NCBI GenBank assembly: GCA_045643125.1
Contig: JAZUKE010000081.1
Span: 1 to 11,558, forward strand
From: UBA1206 sp045643125
GTDB taxonomy: Bacteria; Bacillota; Clostridia; Oscillospirales; CAG-382
Length of the DNA stretch: 11,558 bases
Direction: 5' to 3'
A model generated the notes under the pieces. That model was not told the origin of the DNA. It did no database searches and worked only from the letters and a program-made list of their open reading frames with translations. This document shows positions 1 to 7,771 of the stretch, piece after piece; the stretch's first letter is position 1; each line of letters starts with the position of its first letter. The position numbers were made by a program, and so were the translations under genes.

Positions 1-134
1 GAAACAAAGCGATGGAGCGTTCTGCCATACTTTTTAAATCCATATGGCTTGACGTGTGCGTATACTGCTGACTCAATTTCATCGACAATTTGTGTTGTCT
101 TTATTTCTGTATTTTTCTTCCATAAATCAAACAT
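1..134 (-). CDS. Possible DUF4304-family protein, N-terminal 44 residues only
   Basis: The reading frame starts at an ATG whose first codon ends at 134 and runs off the left edge, giving 44 residues that begin MFDLWKKNTE. A GGAGG lies 5 bases upstream (140-144), inside the end of the ABC ATPase gene. The two genes overlap by 8 bases (ATGTTTGA), which suggests translational coupling. The motif KPYGFKKYGRTLHRF near residues 29-43 resembles the start of DUF4304 proteins, where a 'GF-K-K-G-R-T-F-R' pattern follows a short helix. That assignment comes from memory of the family and only one motif is visible. The codons are clearly AT-richer than those of the genes upstream. No function is known to me; it could be another small unrelated protein. 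Confidence 0.55.
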   Translation of the reverse strand, partial: MFDLWKKNTEIKTTQIVDEIESAVYAHVKPYGFKKYGRTLHRFV

Positions 135-1233
135 GAATGCCTCCTTCTCTGATCCGTTCTTTCGTTTCTTTATCGAAAATATATGCCTTGTGCGGTTTGA
201 GGTCGAATCTGACCTTGGTTTTTGAGGTATCGACGCGGATATCGGAATTTATGATGGAGCGTATGCTTTCGGCATCGCAGGCGGGATTTTTGGAAATTAT
301 GCTCACGTCGCGTCCCATAACCTCGATATTCACGAGATCGCACGAAAATGCGCCGTTTTCATTGTATACGAAGCCTTCCGGACGGATGCCGACCTTGACT
401 TCCCTGTTACCGACTCCCGGTGTGTCGAGTACGGCATCGCTGCCGATATACAGTTTTCCGTTTTCCACTCTGCCGTTAAATACGTTTATGGGCGGTGTGC
501 CGAGGAATTTTGCCACGAAAAGGTTGACCGGATCGTCATAGACCTCCTGCGGCTTGCCGAGCTGCTGGAAAGTGCCTTTTTCCATAACGACTATCATATC
601 CGAAATACTCATCGCTTCTTCCTGGTCGTGAGTGACGAAAACGGTGGTTATCCCGGTCTTCTGCTGTATTCTTTTGAGTTCTTCGCGCGTTTGAAGACGA
701 AGACGGGCATCGAGGTTTGAAAAAGGCTCGTCAAGCAGAAGCACACGCGGCATCTTGACAAGTGCGCGCGCTATTGCGACACGCTGCTGCTGACCGCCGG
801 AAAGCTCGCTCGGTTTACGGTCGAAAAGCTCGGTTATCTGTACGAGATTTGCCGCTTGCATAACGCGCTCTTCCATCTGCTCTTTGGTCAGCTTGTCCTT
901 GCCCTTGAGATTCTGAAGCGGGAAAAGTATATTGTTTCTGACGGTAAGATGCGGATAAAGGGCATAGTTCTGAAAAACAAGTCCCACTCCTCTGTTTTCC
1001 GGCGGAAGATCGGTTATGTCGTCATCGCCGAATATGATCCTGCCGTTCGTCGGCTTTTCAAGTCCGCTTATCATATTCAATGTGGTACTTTTGCCGCAGC
1101 CGGACGGTCCGAGAAGACCTATCAGCTTTCCGTCGGGGATAGTAAACGTAAAATCATTCACCGCCACGACAGATTCCGCCGGGTTGGCGCGGTTCGGGAA
1201 TATTTTGGTTATGTGCTGTAATTCGACTTTCAT
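127..1233 (-). CDS. ABC transporter ATP-binding protein, MalK/UgpC/MsmK type
   Basis: This is a 368-residue cytoplasmic ATPase subunit of a carbohydrate importer of the CUT1 type. Visible motifs in order are Walker A GPSGCGKST (42-50), Q-loop VFQNY (86-90), signature LSGGQ (144-148), Walker B VLLLDEP (164-170, catalytic Glu169) and H-loop His202 in VTHDQEEAM. A C-terminal regulatory TOBE/OB region follows from about 235, including VGIRPE at 281-286. Length and layout match MalK, UgpC and MsmK. The ATG has a GAGGG 9 bases upstream (1243-1247). No permease or solute-binding gene is in the window, so it may be a shared 'solo' ATPase serving several sugar importers, as described for MsmK in streptococci. 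That role is inference, because permease genes could lie beyond the left edge. The substrate cannot be named. Confidence 0.93.
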   Translation of the reverse strand: MKVELQHITKIFPNRANPAESVVAVNDFTFTIPDGKLIGLLGPSGCGKSTTLNMISGLEKPTNGRIIFGDDDITDLPPENRGVGLVFQNYALYPHLTVRNNILFPLQNLKGKDKLTKEQMEERVMQAANLVQITELFDRKPSELSGGQQQRVAIARALVKMPRVLLLDEPFSNLDARLRLQTREELKRIQQKTGITTVFVTHDQEEAMSISDMIVVMEKGTFQQLGKPQEVYDDPVNLFVAKFLGTPPINVFNGRVENGKLYIGSDAVLDTPGVGNREVKVGIRPEGFVYNENGAFSCDLVNIEVMGRDVSIISKNPACDAESIRSIINSDIRVDTSKTKVRFDLKPHKAYIFDKETKERIREGGIHV

Positions 1234-1269
1234 CTTTTTCGTCCCTCAAAAGTAATTCTGTGCCCTTAT

Positions 1270-1298
1270 ATGATATCACAAACAAATCGTTTTTTCAA
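1270..1298 (-). promoter_or_regulatory. Sigma-A type promoter of the ABC ATPase gene
   Basis: On the minus strand the -35 box is TTGAAA (1293-1298) and the -10 box is TATCAT (1270-1275), with a 17-base spacer. The -35 overlaps the stop codon of the large surface protease gene, so the ABC gene can be transcribed independently. No clear terminator separates the two genes. The core is almost identical to the ferredoxin promoter at 7726-7754. Confidence 0.75.
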
Positions 1299-4200
1299 TT
1301 ATTTTTTTGCTTTTTTCTGCGGTAAAGAACGACGAAAACCGCACTTCCCGCTGTCAGAGCCGCCGCACATATCGCAATCACCGTACCCGCGGAGCCTTCA
1401 GACGGTTCCGGAATGCTTTCGGCTTCGGACGACAGAGACGATTCCTCCGGTACGTCGACTGAGCTTTCTTCGCTTTCTTGTTCGGAAAACTCGCTTTCTT
1501 CGCTGCTTTCCTCGCTCGGCTCTTCCTCCGAAACGTCGGGGACGGTTTCGCGGAGAGTGAACGTATATTCCTTTACGTTCCCGTTTTCGGCAACGCATAC
1601 AACCTTGCAGCTTCTTCCGTCGTCGGAATAGACGTATTCCACCTGCGTTCTGCTGCCCACGGGAAGCACGCTGTACGTCACTTCTCCGTCACCGATGACG
1701 GTGTATTCCGTGATATCCGGCGAAAATTCGGTTTCAAGGCTTCCGCCCGTTACGATGACCGAGAAAAGCGACGGATCGCTTTCCGTTATATGGATAAGTC
1801 CGCGGTGAATATTCAGAACGTAGTCCACGACCTTTGACGGCGTGACGTACTCGACTATCATCTTTGCGTACCCTTCTTCGGGCACGACGACGTCGGTGTA
1901 ATACACATAATGATGCGCCGGACAGTCGATATCGAGTATGAGCCTTTCGTCGGAAAGCGGGATGGTAACGTCGTATTCGGTGACGTTTTCGGCAAAATCA
2001 AGGTCGGAATTGGGAGACGACACGGCAAGCAGATCCTTGGGATCCGTTTTTATCTCGGGAGTAAAATGTCTGTCGGAAAGCGTGTACGCTTTGTTTCTGC
2101 GCAGATTGGTGTTCACAAGTCCGAGGTCGGTCATTCCCGGCGTCGCGGTCGGTTTGACGTAGAAATACATACGGAAAAGCCTGGTGTCGGGATTCAGGTT
2201 TTCGATCCCGTAGGCGCTGTATTTCACGTTCCCGCTTTTCGGTTCGGTGTAAATCTCGCCGTAGTAATACTCGATCTTGAGCAGTTCGAGAGCGGAAGGA
2301 TCGTAAACGAATTCGCCGGAAACGGCGGACGCTTTATGGATGCCGTCGTTTCTGAACGTGACGTAGAACGTACCTCCGCGGTACACGAACGCCGGGCAGG
2401 TGATGTGAGTGTATCCGTCGTAGCCTTCCGCGTCCGCGTCGTAGCCGACGACAGACCTGAGGGCTTTGAAATCCGACACTGTAACGCTTCCGTTAAGGTT
2501 CACGTCAGCCGCGTTTCTGACCGAAACGTCCTTATATTTTCCGCTTTTGAGCAGTTCGTAAAGGATGGCGGAATCGTTAAGCGTGTTCCTGCCGTCGCCG
2601 TCGAGGTCGCCCTTTACGGCGAGAACAAGGCTGTCGGTCAGACTGCCCGAAGACGTGTATTTTTTGAGTATCATTCCCGTGCAGACGATGCCGTCTTTTA
2701 CGGGTGCGGAATCGGCGAATGTCAGTATATGCGTGCTTTCAAAATCGTCAAAGCACGAAAGGAAATCCGAAACGGAGGTATTTGCCTCTATTCCTTTTAT
2801 AAGCTCGTTTTCGCGGTCTATATGATATTTTTCGTTATTTGTGACTATCGCTTTTTCTCTGACGGTGACGGTCACGAAGGCTTCAAGCTCCGTACCCTCC
2901 ACACCGACTCTGATGACAGTCACGCCCTGTGAAACGGCGGTGACGTAGCCCCTTGCGTTGACCGAAGCGCTGTCGCCGGAAACGACGGAGTAGGTGTATT
3001 TCACGTCGGACGACTTGGGGGTGACCGACGGAGAAAGCTTCACCGTCTTTCCCGAAGCGATCGTGAGTTCTTCCGTCACGGAAACGGATTCGGGATGTGA
3101 TATCACGGTAAACGTGAGTTCTTTCGTCATTCCCCACGGGAGGACGACGCGGAGCCGATGCTTTCCGCCCTCGGTCACCGTGAACGTGTTTTCGGTTTCA
3201 GTTCCGTCAAGATATACTTTTCCTTTGCTCACACCGAACGTCGCTTCGGCGTCGTACGTTCCGCCGTCAGCCACGCCGTCGATGACCGCGTCTTCGGTCA
3301 TATCGCCGTCGGAACGCAGCACGGTGACGGAGGAATCACCGAAAAAGAAGGTGTCGAAGCCATCGCTTATCACAACGGTATCGCTTTCGCGGAAATCGGA
3401 CAGTTTTCTGCCGTCGCGTGCGGAATAAAGCCCCGTATCGGTGATGACCGAATTGCCCATAACGGCAAGGACGGTTCCTTTCGTTTCGGGCATTTCTTCG
3501 GCGGTGTCAACGGTGTAGACGCTGTTGCCCGCAAAAACGCAGTTCTGCGAAAGCGCAAGTCTTCCGCGGAAGAACAGTTTCTTTGAAGAAATGACCGTCA
3601 TATCCGAAACGCGGCAGAAATAAAGCTCGTAGTCGGACGAAACGAAGATCATACCGCTGCCGCCGACAAGCGAATCGGTCGTCATACCGTCAAAATGATA
3701 TATTATGTTTTCTTCCGAAACGTATTCGCAGAGTTTTCCGCCGCATACGGCAAACAGTCTGCCGTCCGAAACGCAGACGTCGCTCACTCTTGCGGGGAAA
3801 ACGACGTATTCATCCGTCCGTGTGAGATAAAGCGATGACGAATTCATAAACACGACGGCGGCTCCGTTTTCGAGTCCGCGCAGCGACGACGGCGCGTATT
3901 TGAGCACGACGTTTTTGGTGTTCTCTCCGCTTTCGGGATCGATATAATAAAGTCTGTTGTCGTTTTCGCAGATAACGGCGATAAGTCCGCTTGCGCGGTC
4001 GAAGCAGGCATCTTTGATCTTTTTGCCGCCGACTATCGGGATTATATATTCATAAGGTCTTACGTTCTGTATCTTGCCCGTCAGAGTGGTGTCCGAAACG
4101 AAAGAGCCGAAAGACACCGTGTCGTCAGTGTACGAATAGCGTCCGTCCGAATAAATGGAATACGTTCTTTCGCCGTGACGGCAGACAAACGATATCTCGT

Positions 4201-6700
4201 CCGGGTAAACGCCCGACACGTTTCCGTCGGAGGAAAACAGTCTGTCGGAGGTTATCAGCACATTGCCGCCGCACCATAGCACGCGGCTCATATCGGGAAG
4301 CTCGCACAGTATGTTTTCAACTCCGCCGTCGTAAACGGTGTTTCCGATGCAGACGATGCCGTTCCCCGCTTTGAGGCGGAACATCATAGGATAATTCGGC
4401 AGCTGTCTGATCTTCCATTCGCCGTCGCAGATGCACACCGACGACGGATTCATTGCCGAATACAGATAAAACGTCTGTCCCACGCTTTCGATAACGGTGT
4501 TCATACCGCCGAAACGATACGACGACGTATTTTCGCCGTCAACGAATACCGCGTTTCCGTCGCTGTCGACGTACACGAGCCTGCCTTCGCTGTATGACGC
4601 CGAAACGATGGCAGCGCCGTTTTCGGGCTTTTCCGAAGCGACGCAGGAAGACGGCGAAAGCGCGTCGTAATAATACCAGCCGTCTGTCGTGACGGCGCAG
4701 ATAACTCCGTTGTACGCTCCCACGCTCACAATATTGCCTTTTGTCTTCACGACGGTCTGCGTCGTGATATCGGTATCGCGGCAAACGGAAAAACTGTCCT
4801 CCCCGTTCTGCCAGAACACGATTATCCCGTCCCTGCCGGTATGCGTCATACGCCCGTAAGGCGCGTCAGAGCCGGCGTCCGACGCATCGCGGAGCAGAGA
4901 GAAACGAATTTCTTTTTCAAATCTTGCGGAATCGTCGGTGATGCGAAGGACGTAATCGCCTTTTTTGCCGACGAATATGCCGTTTTTGAATTCTTCGCCG
5001 TTCAGGTATGTGTGACCGCCGTCGGAAGAAGTGATATATATTCCGCGGTCATATTCTCCGCCGTCCTCCACGCCGTAGACCGAGGGAAGATCGTAGGAGA
5101 TGAACACGGTCTCGGACACGCTGTTGCCGTATTGTCCCGTAAGGACGAACCTATGGCTGCCGATACCCGTTATACGGGTGCCGGAAACGTATTTTTCGCC
5201 GTCAAGGAGGGCGTCGCCGTAATCGAACGTGATCGCCACCCAGCCGTTTCCGTTTTCGATATCGTAAGTGAGCGGCATCGTATCGACGTCGAATTTTATT
5301 TCAATGCTGCCGTAATCGTCGGCAACGACGAGAGTGTGGCTCCCCTGCGAGAATATGGGATCTCCCGATTCGTATTCTTCGCCGTCGAGAAGCGCGGAAG
5401 CGTTTTCAAAATACGCTCTGACCTCCTCAAAATAGACCTTTCCGCTGCTGACACCGTTCACGACGGGCTTATTCAGACTTTCGAGCAGGCGCGGAATGTT
5501 TATCACGCCGTAGCCCGTTCTTGAGTTTTTGGAGACGGAAGCCGAATATTCAAGCAGCTTTTCAAATCCGTCGTGTCCGAGTACGCGCTCGGAGTGCGAG
5601 ACCGCAAGCGCGGCGGCAGCCGAAACGTAGGCGGTGGCGTAGGACGTTCCGCTGAGTTCCTCGTAAGGGCTGGTTTCGTCCTTGCCGTAAAGATGCAGCA
5701 TTTCACCGGGAGACGCGATATCCACCATTTCGTTATACTGCGAAAACGCGCTGGCTTCCCCGGAAGCGTTGACCGACGCGACGCTTATCACGTCGTCGAA
5801 CGACGCCGGATATGACATTTTACCCGCAAGCTCGGGATCGTTGCCCTCGTTGCCGGCAGAGGCGACGAGTATGCACCCTTTGGATGCGGCGTAGGATATG
5901 GCTTCTTTTTCGGCAATATTCTCGAAATATCCGCCGAAAGACATATTTATTACGTCGGCACCGTAATCGGCGGCGTAGTACAGACCTTCAACGAGGTCGC
6001 TCGTCATTATCTTGTGAGCGTCGTCGGTTATCTTGACGGGGAGCAGCGACGCACCGCGCGCCACACCCGTTTCGGACGACACGATTATTGCAGACACCCG
6101 CGTTCCGTGACCTTCCGCGTCGTCATAAACGCCGATCCTGTCGAGTATGCAGTCCATACCGTCGAGTATATCGGACTCCGAAAAGATATCGGCTTCCCTG
6201 TCTATCCCGCTGTCAAGCACCGCGACGACGACTCCGCTGCCGCCCGATGTAATAGCCTCATCCGCGCCGATAATGACGTTTTCGGCGTATTCGGCGTGAA
6301 ATTCCTTACATTCGGCAGCCACGGTGTCCGGAAGAGCGTAACGGAGTATGGACGCATATTTTGTGCTGAAAGCGTCGAAATCGTGAATATACATAACGAA
6401 CACAAGCTCGGACGAATAGGCGGGAAGCGAGAAATCATAGTCCTTCACGGCTTTGTAAACTTCGCGTCTGTCCGCGTCCTTTGCGAACGCGACGATATAT
6501 TTGTCGCCGCCCTTTGAGGGGGAGAAAGAATGAGAAGACACGGTCCTGTTTTCAAGCAGCGCGTCTCTCTGTCTGTCATAATAAGAAAAAGGATCGTTGT
6601 TTACGGCATAAGCATCAAGACCGCCCCTTACGATATCGGTAAATATCGGAAGAAGCAGCAGAAAAGCCGTAATTATGCAAACGATCCTTTGCTTTTTCAT
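1295..6700 (-). CDS. Membrane-anchored subtilisin-like (S8) surface protein with Ig-like, propeller-like, dockerin and cohesin-like domains
   Basis: An 1801-residue secreted mosaic protein. Residues 1-32 look like a signal peptide (KKQR, hydrophobic core, AYA cleavage site). Residues 66-125 resemble an I9-type propeptide. The S8 protease domain spans about 150-409 and has a full triad, Asp163 (VLDSGID), His198 (GHGT) and Ser353 (SGTSYA), plus oxyanion Asn284. Three Ig-like repeats follow (413-603), then a propeller-like region (about 610-1138), a fourth repeat (1140-1201), a Big_2-like domain (1205-1280), a spacer domain and a type I dockerin (1364-1420). After these come a cohesin-like domain (1433-1536), two cadherin-like beta-sandwich domains (1556-1717), a Ser/Glu-rich stalk (1721-1768) and a transmembrane segment (about 1772-1793) with tail RRKKQKNN. 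There is no LPXTG sortase signal. The start has GGAG 4 bases upstream and lies 18 bases after the methyltransferase stop, so the two are probably co-transcribed. The protease assignment is firm; substrates are unknown. Confidence 0.92.
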   Translation of the reverse strand: MKKQRIVCIITAFLLLLPIFTDIVRGGLDAYAVNNDPFSYYDRQRDALLENRTVSSHSFSPSKGGDKYIVAFAKDADRREVYKAVKDYDFSLPAYSSELVFVMYIHDFDAFSTKYASILRYALPDTVAAECKEFHAEYAENVIIGADEAITSGGSGVVVAVLDSGIDREADIFSESDILDGMDCILDRIGVYDDAEGHGTRVSAIIVSSETGVARGASLLPVKITDDAHKIMTSDLVEGLYYAADYGADVINMSFGGYFENIAEKEAISYAASKGCILVASAGNEGNDPELAGKMSYPASFDDVISVASVNASGEASAFSQYNEMVDIASPGEMLHLYGKDETSPYEELSGTSYATAYVSAAAALAVSHSERVLGHDGFEKLLEYSASVSKNSRTGYGVINIPRLLESLNKPVVNGVSSGKVYFEEVRAYFENASALLDGEEYESGDPIFSQGSHTLVVADDYGSIEIKFDVDTMPLTYDIENGNGWVAITFDYGDALLDGEKYVSGTRITGIGSHRFVLTGQYGNSVSETVFISYDLPSVYGVEDGGEYDRGIYITSSDGGHTYLNGEEFKNGIFVGKKGDYVLRITDDSARFEKEIRFSLLRDASDAGSDAPYGRMTHTGRDGIIVFWQNGEDSFSVCRDTDITTQTVVKTKGNIVSVGAYNGVICAVTTDGWYYYDALSPSSCVASEKPENGAAIVSASYSEGRLVYVDSDGNAVFVDGENTSSYRFGGMNTVIESVGQTFYLYSAMNPSSVCICDGEWKIRQLPNYPMMFRLKAGNGIVCIGNTVYDGGVENILCELPDMSRVLWCGGNVLITSDRLFSSDGNVSGVYPDEISFVCRHGERTYSIYSDGRYSYTDDTVSFGSFVSDTTLTGKIQNVRPYEYIIPIVGGKKIKDACFDRASGLIAVICENDNRLYYIDPESGENTKNVVLKYAPSSLRGLENGAAVVFMNSSSLYLTRTDEYVVFPARVSDVCVSDGRLFAVCGGKLCEYVSEENIIYHFDGMTTDSLVGGSGMIFVSSDYELYFCRVSDMTVISSKKLFFRGRLALSQNCVFAGNSVYTVDTAEEMPETKGTVLAVMGNSVITDTGLYSARDGRKLSDFRESDTVVISDGFDTFFFGDSSVTVLRSDGDMTEDAVIDGVADGGTYDAEATFGVSKGKVYLDGTETENTFTVTEGGKHRLRVVLPWGMTKELTFTVISHPESVSVTEELTIASGKTVKLSPSVTPKSSDVKYTYSVVSGDSASVNARGYVTAVSQGVTVIRVGVEGTELEAFVTVTVREKAIVTNNEKYHIDRENELIKGIEANTSVSDFLSCFDDFESTHILTFADSAPVKDGIVCTGMILKKYTSSGSLTDSLVLAVKGDLDGDGRNTLNDSAILYELLKSGKYKDVSVRNAADVNLNGSVTVSDFKALRSVVGYDADAEGYDGYTHITCPAFVYRGGTFYVTFRNDGIHKASAVSGEFVYDPSALELLKIEYYYGEIYTEPKSGNVKYSAYGIENLNPDTRLFRMYFYVKPTATPGMTDLGLVNTNLRRNKAYTLSDRHFTPEIKTDPKDLLAVSSPNSDLDFAENVTEYDVTIPLSDERLILDIDCPAHHYVYYTDVVVPEEGYAKMIVEYVTPSKVVDYVLNIHRGLIHITESDPSLFSVIVTGGSLETEFSPDITEYTVIGDGEVTYSVLPVGSRTQVEYVYSDDGRSCKVVCVAENGNVKEYTFTLRETVPDVSEEEPSEESSEESEFSEQESEESSVDVPEESSLSSEAESIPEPSEGSAGTVIAICAAALTAGSAVFVVLYRRKKQKNN

Positions 6701-6718
6701 ATTACTCCAAAAATATTA

Positions 6719-7453
6719 TCAAAAGGTATTGTAAATGCTTTCCATTTCCGGGGTGTATTTCTTATGTGTGCCGTCGGTGTATATATACAGAGGCGGCTCT
6801 GTCTTTGCTCCGCTTTTGCCGTTCTTTTTGCCTTCCGCAAGCACAAGGCACGGTTCCTTGCCTTCCGACGGAAAAACGTAGCGCAGTCTTTTGAGACTTA
6901 TCGAATTGGACTCCATCGCGTATATCAGCTTTGCGATATATTCGGGACGGTAAACGCAGTAAAAGTTCCCGCCGTATTTAAGTGCGTAAGACGCTGCCGA
7001 GACGAAGCCGTTTATATCCGCCGTCGTTTCGTGAAAAGCCGAAAACTTCAGCCTGTCGTCGTTTATCCTGCCGGCATCCGACGGAAGATACGGCGGATTT
7101 GTCACCGCAAGATCCATACTCCCCGCTTTGATATGCTCTTTTATATCGAGGACGTCGCAGTTCACGCAGCCGTACGACTCTGCAAAACCGTTTTTTTCGG
7201 CGTTCAGCACCGAAAGAGAAGCATATTCCTCCGTAAGCTCTACACCGGTCATTCTCTCCGTTTTTCCGAGAGACAGCAGAAGAAAAGATATGACTCCGCT
7301 GCCGCTGCCGAGGTCGCAGCCGCGTCTGCCTTTTCCGCAGAAATGCGAAAGCAGCAAAGCGTCCGTGCCGAACCTTATTCCGTTTTTGTATTCCGCAAGC
7401 AGGATATCGGAATTTATGCGGGTGGTGATGATCTCGTTTTCCATATTTTTCAT
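6719..7453 (-). CDS. TrmN6/YabB-type tRNA1(Val) adenine-N6 methyltransferase
   Basis: A SAM-dependent methyltransferase of the COG4123 family, whose E. coli member (TrmN6/YfiC) methylates N6 of A37 in tRNA-Val. With the start chosen here it has 244 residues, close to Bacillus YabB. Motif I, DLGSGSG, is at 47-53 and the N6-adenine catalytic motif NPPY at 119-122; RFGTDALLLSHF at 27-38 matches the family's N-terminal signature. The frame can extend upstream to a TTG at 7495, but that stretch is occupied by a terminator-like hairpin and has no ribosome binding site. I therefore chose the ATG at 7453; the ATG at 7444 (MENEI) is equally possible, and neither has a clear Shine-Dalgarno. It lies downstream of the ferredoxin gene and 18 bases upstream of the surface protease gene. 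The exact RNA target is inferred from the family only. Confidence 0.85.
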   Translation of the reverse strand: MKNMENEIITTRINSDILLAEYKNGIRFGTDALLLSHFCGKGRRGCDLGSGSGVISFLLLSLGKTERMTGVELTEEYASLSVLNAEKNGFAESYGCVNCDVLDIKEHIKAGSMDLAVTNPPYLPSDAGRINDDRLKFSAFHETTADINGFVSAASYALKYGGNFYCVYRPEYIAKLIYAMESNSISLKRLRYVFPSEGKEPCLVLAEGKKNGKSGAKTEPPLYIYTDGTHKKYTPEMESIYNTF

Positions 7454-7458
7454 CAATG

Positions 7459-7495
7459 AAAAAACTTTACCCATAGATACGGGATCTATGGGCAA
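7459..7495 (-). terminator. Terminator-like hairpin between ferredoxin and methyltransferase genes
   Basis: On the minus strand, arms at 7484-7495 and 7467-7478 pair over 12 positions (one G-U) around a 5-base CCCGT loop. Two bases later there is a run of six T (7459-7464). This is the form of an intrinsic terminator for the ferredoxin transcript. It ends only a few bases before the methyltransferase start, so that gene and the protease gene depend on readthrough or an unseen promoter. Confidence 0.7.
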
Positions 7496-7513
7496 GTCGT
7501 TTGTTTTTTGTTA

Positions 7514-7527
7514 CCTGATTATTCAGG
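7514..7527. repeat. Small inverted repeat over the ferredoxin stop codon
   Basis: CCTGA and TCAGG form 5-base arms around TTAT (plus-strand reading). In the ferredoxin mRNA it would be a weak hairpin just before the stronger terminator-like hairpin at 7467-7495. It may protect the 3' end of the message, or it may be chance. Confidence 0.35.
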
Positions 7528-7696
7528 CCTTGGGAGCCTCTACGGGGCAAACGCCTGCGCAGGAACCGCATTCAAGACATTTTTCGGCATCAATAACAGC
7601 TTTGCCGTCATCTCCGAGTACGATAGCGCCAACGGGACATTCGTCTACACAAGTACCGCAGCCGATGCAGGTATCATTGTCAATTACATAAGCCAT
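7523..7696 (-). CDS. 2[4Fe-4S] clostridial-type ferredoxin
   Basis: A 57-residue protein beginning MAYVIDNDTC. It has two clusters of the form C-x2-C-x2-C-x3-C-P: Cys10, 13, 16, 20 and Cys40, 43, 46, 50. Each binds one [4Fe-4S] cluster, and the size and spacing are those of clostridial low-potential ferredoxins that carry electrons for pyruvate:ferredoxin oxidoreductase, hydrogenase and similar enzymes. A GGAGGTG (7704-7710) sits 7 bases before the ATG. The gene has its own promoter and a terminator-like hairpin beyond its stop, so it is probably expressed mainly as a short single-gene message. The partner enzyme cannot be told from this window. Confidence 0.96.
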   Translation of the reverse strand: MAYVIDNDTCIGCGTCVDECPVGAIVLGDDGKAVIDAEKCLECGSCAGVCPVEAPKA

Positions 7697-7715
7697 AAAG
7701 CAACACCTCCATATT

Positions 7716-7729
7716 TGATGTAAACATCA
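7716..7729. promoter_or_regulatory. Operator-like dyad at the ferredoxin promoter
   Basis: TGATGTAAACATCA is an inverted repeat with 6-base arms TGATGT and ACATCA around a 2-base centre. It overlaps the -10 box and the expected transcription start of the ferredoxin gene, where a bound repressor would block initiation. No regulator gene is near, so the binding protein is unknown. Confidence 0.4.
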
Positions 7730-7754
7730 TATCACAAATAAATCGGTTTTTCAA
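7726..7754 (-). promoter_or_regulatory. Sigma-A type promoter of the ferredoxin gene
   Basis: The -35 box is TTGAAA (7749-7754) and the -10 box TATGAT (7726-7731), with a 17-base spacer. It lies between the metY stop and the ferredoxin ribosome binding site. The 29-base core differs from the ABC ATPase promoter at only three positions. Confidence 0.78.
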
Positions 7755-7771
7755 GTGCTTTTTTTGAATAA

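Noticed and set aside
1910..2932. Long plus-strand open frame of 340 codons opposite the surface protease
   Set aside because: It mirrors a gene with clear domains on the minus strand, has no ribosome binding site or recognisable motif, and is of the kind produced by codon bias. Similar frames at 4841-5524, 6530-7459 and 7898-8959 were rejected for the same reason.
7454..7495. TTG-initiated 14-residue extension of the methyltransferase
   Set aside because: The extension lies within a terminator-like hairpin, has no ribosome binding site and adds nothing conserved in the family.
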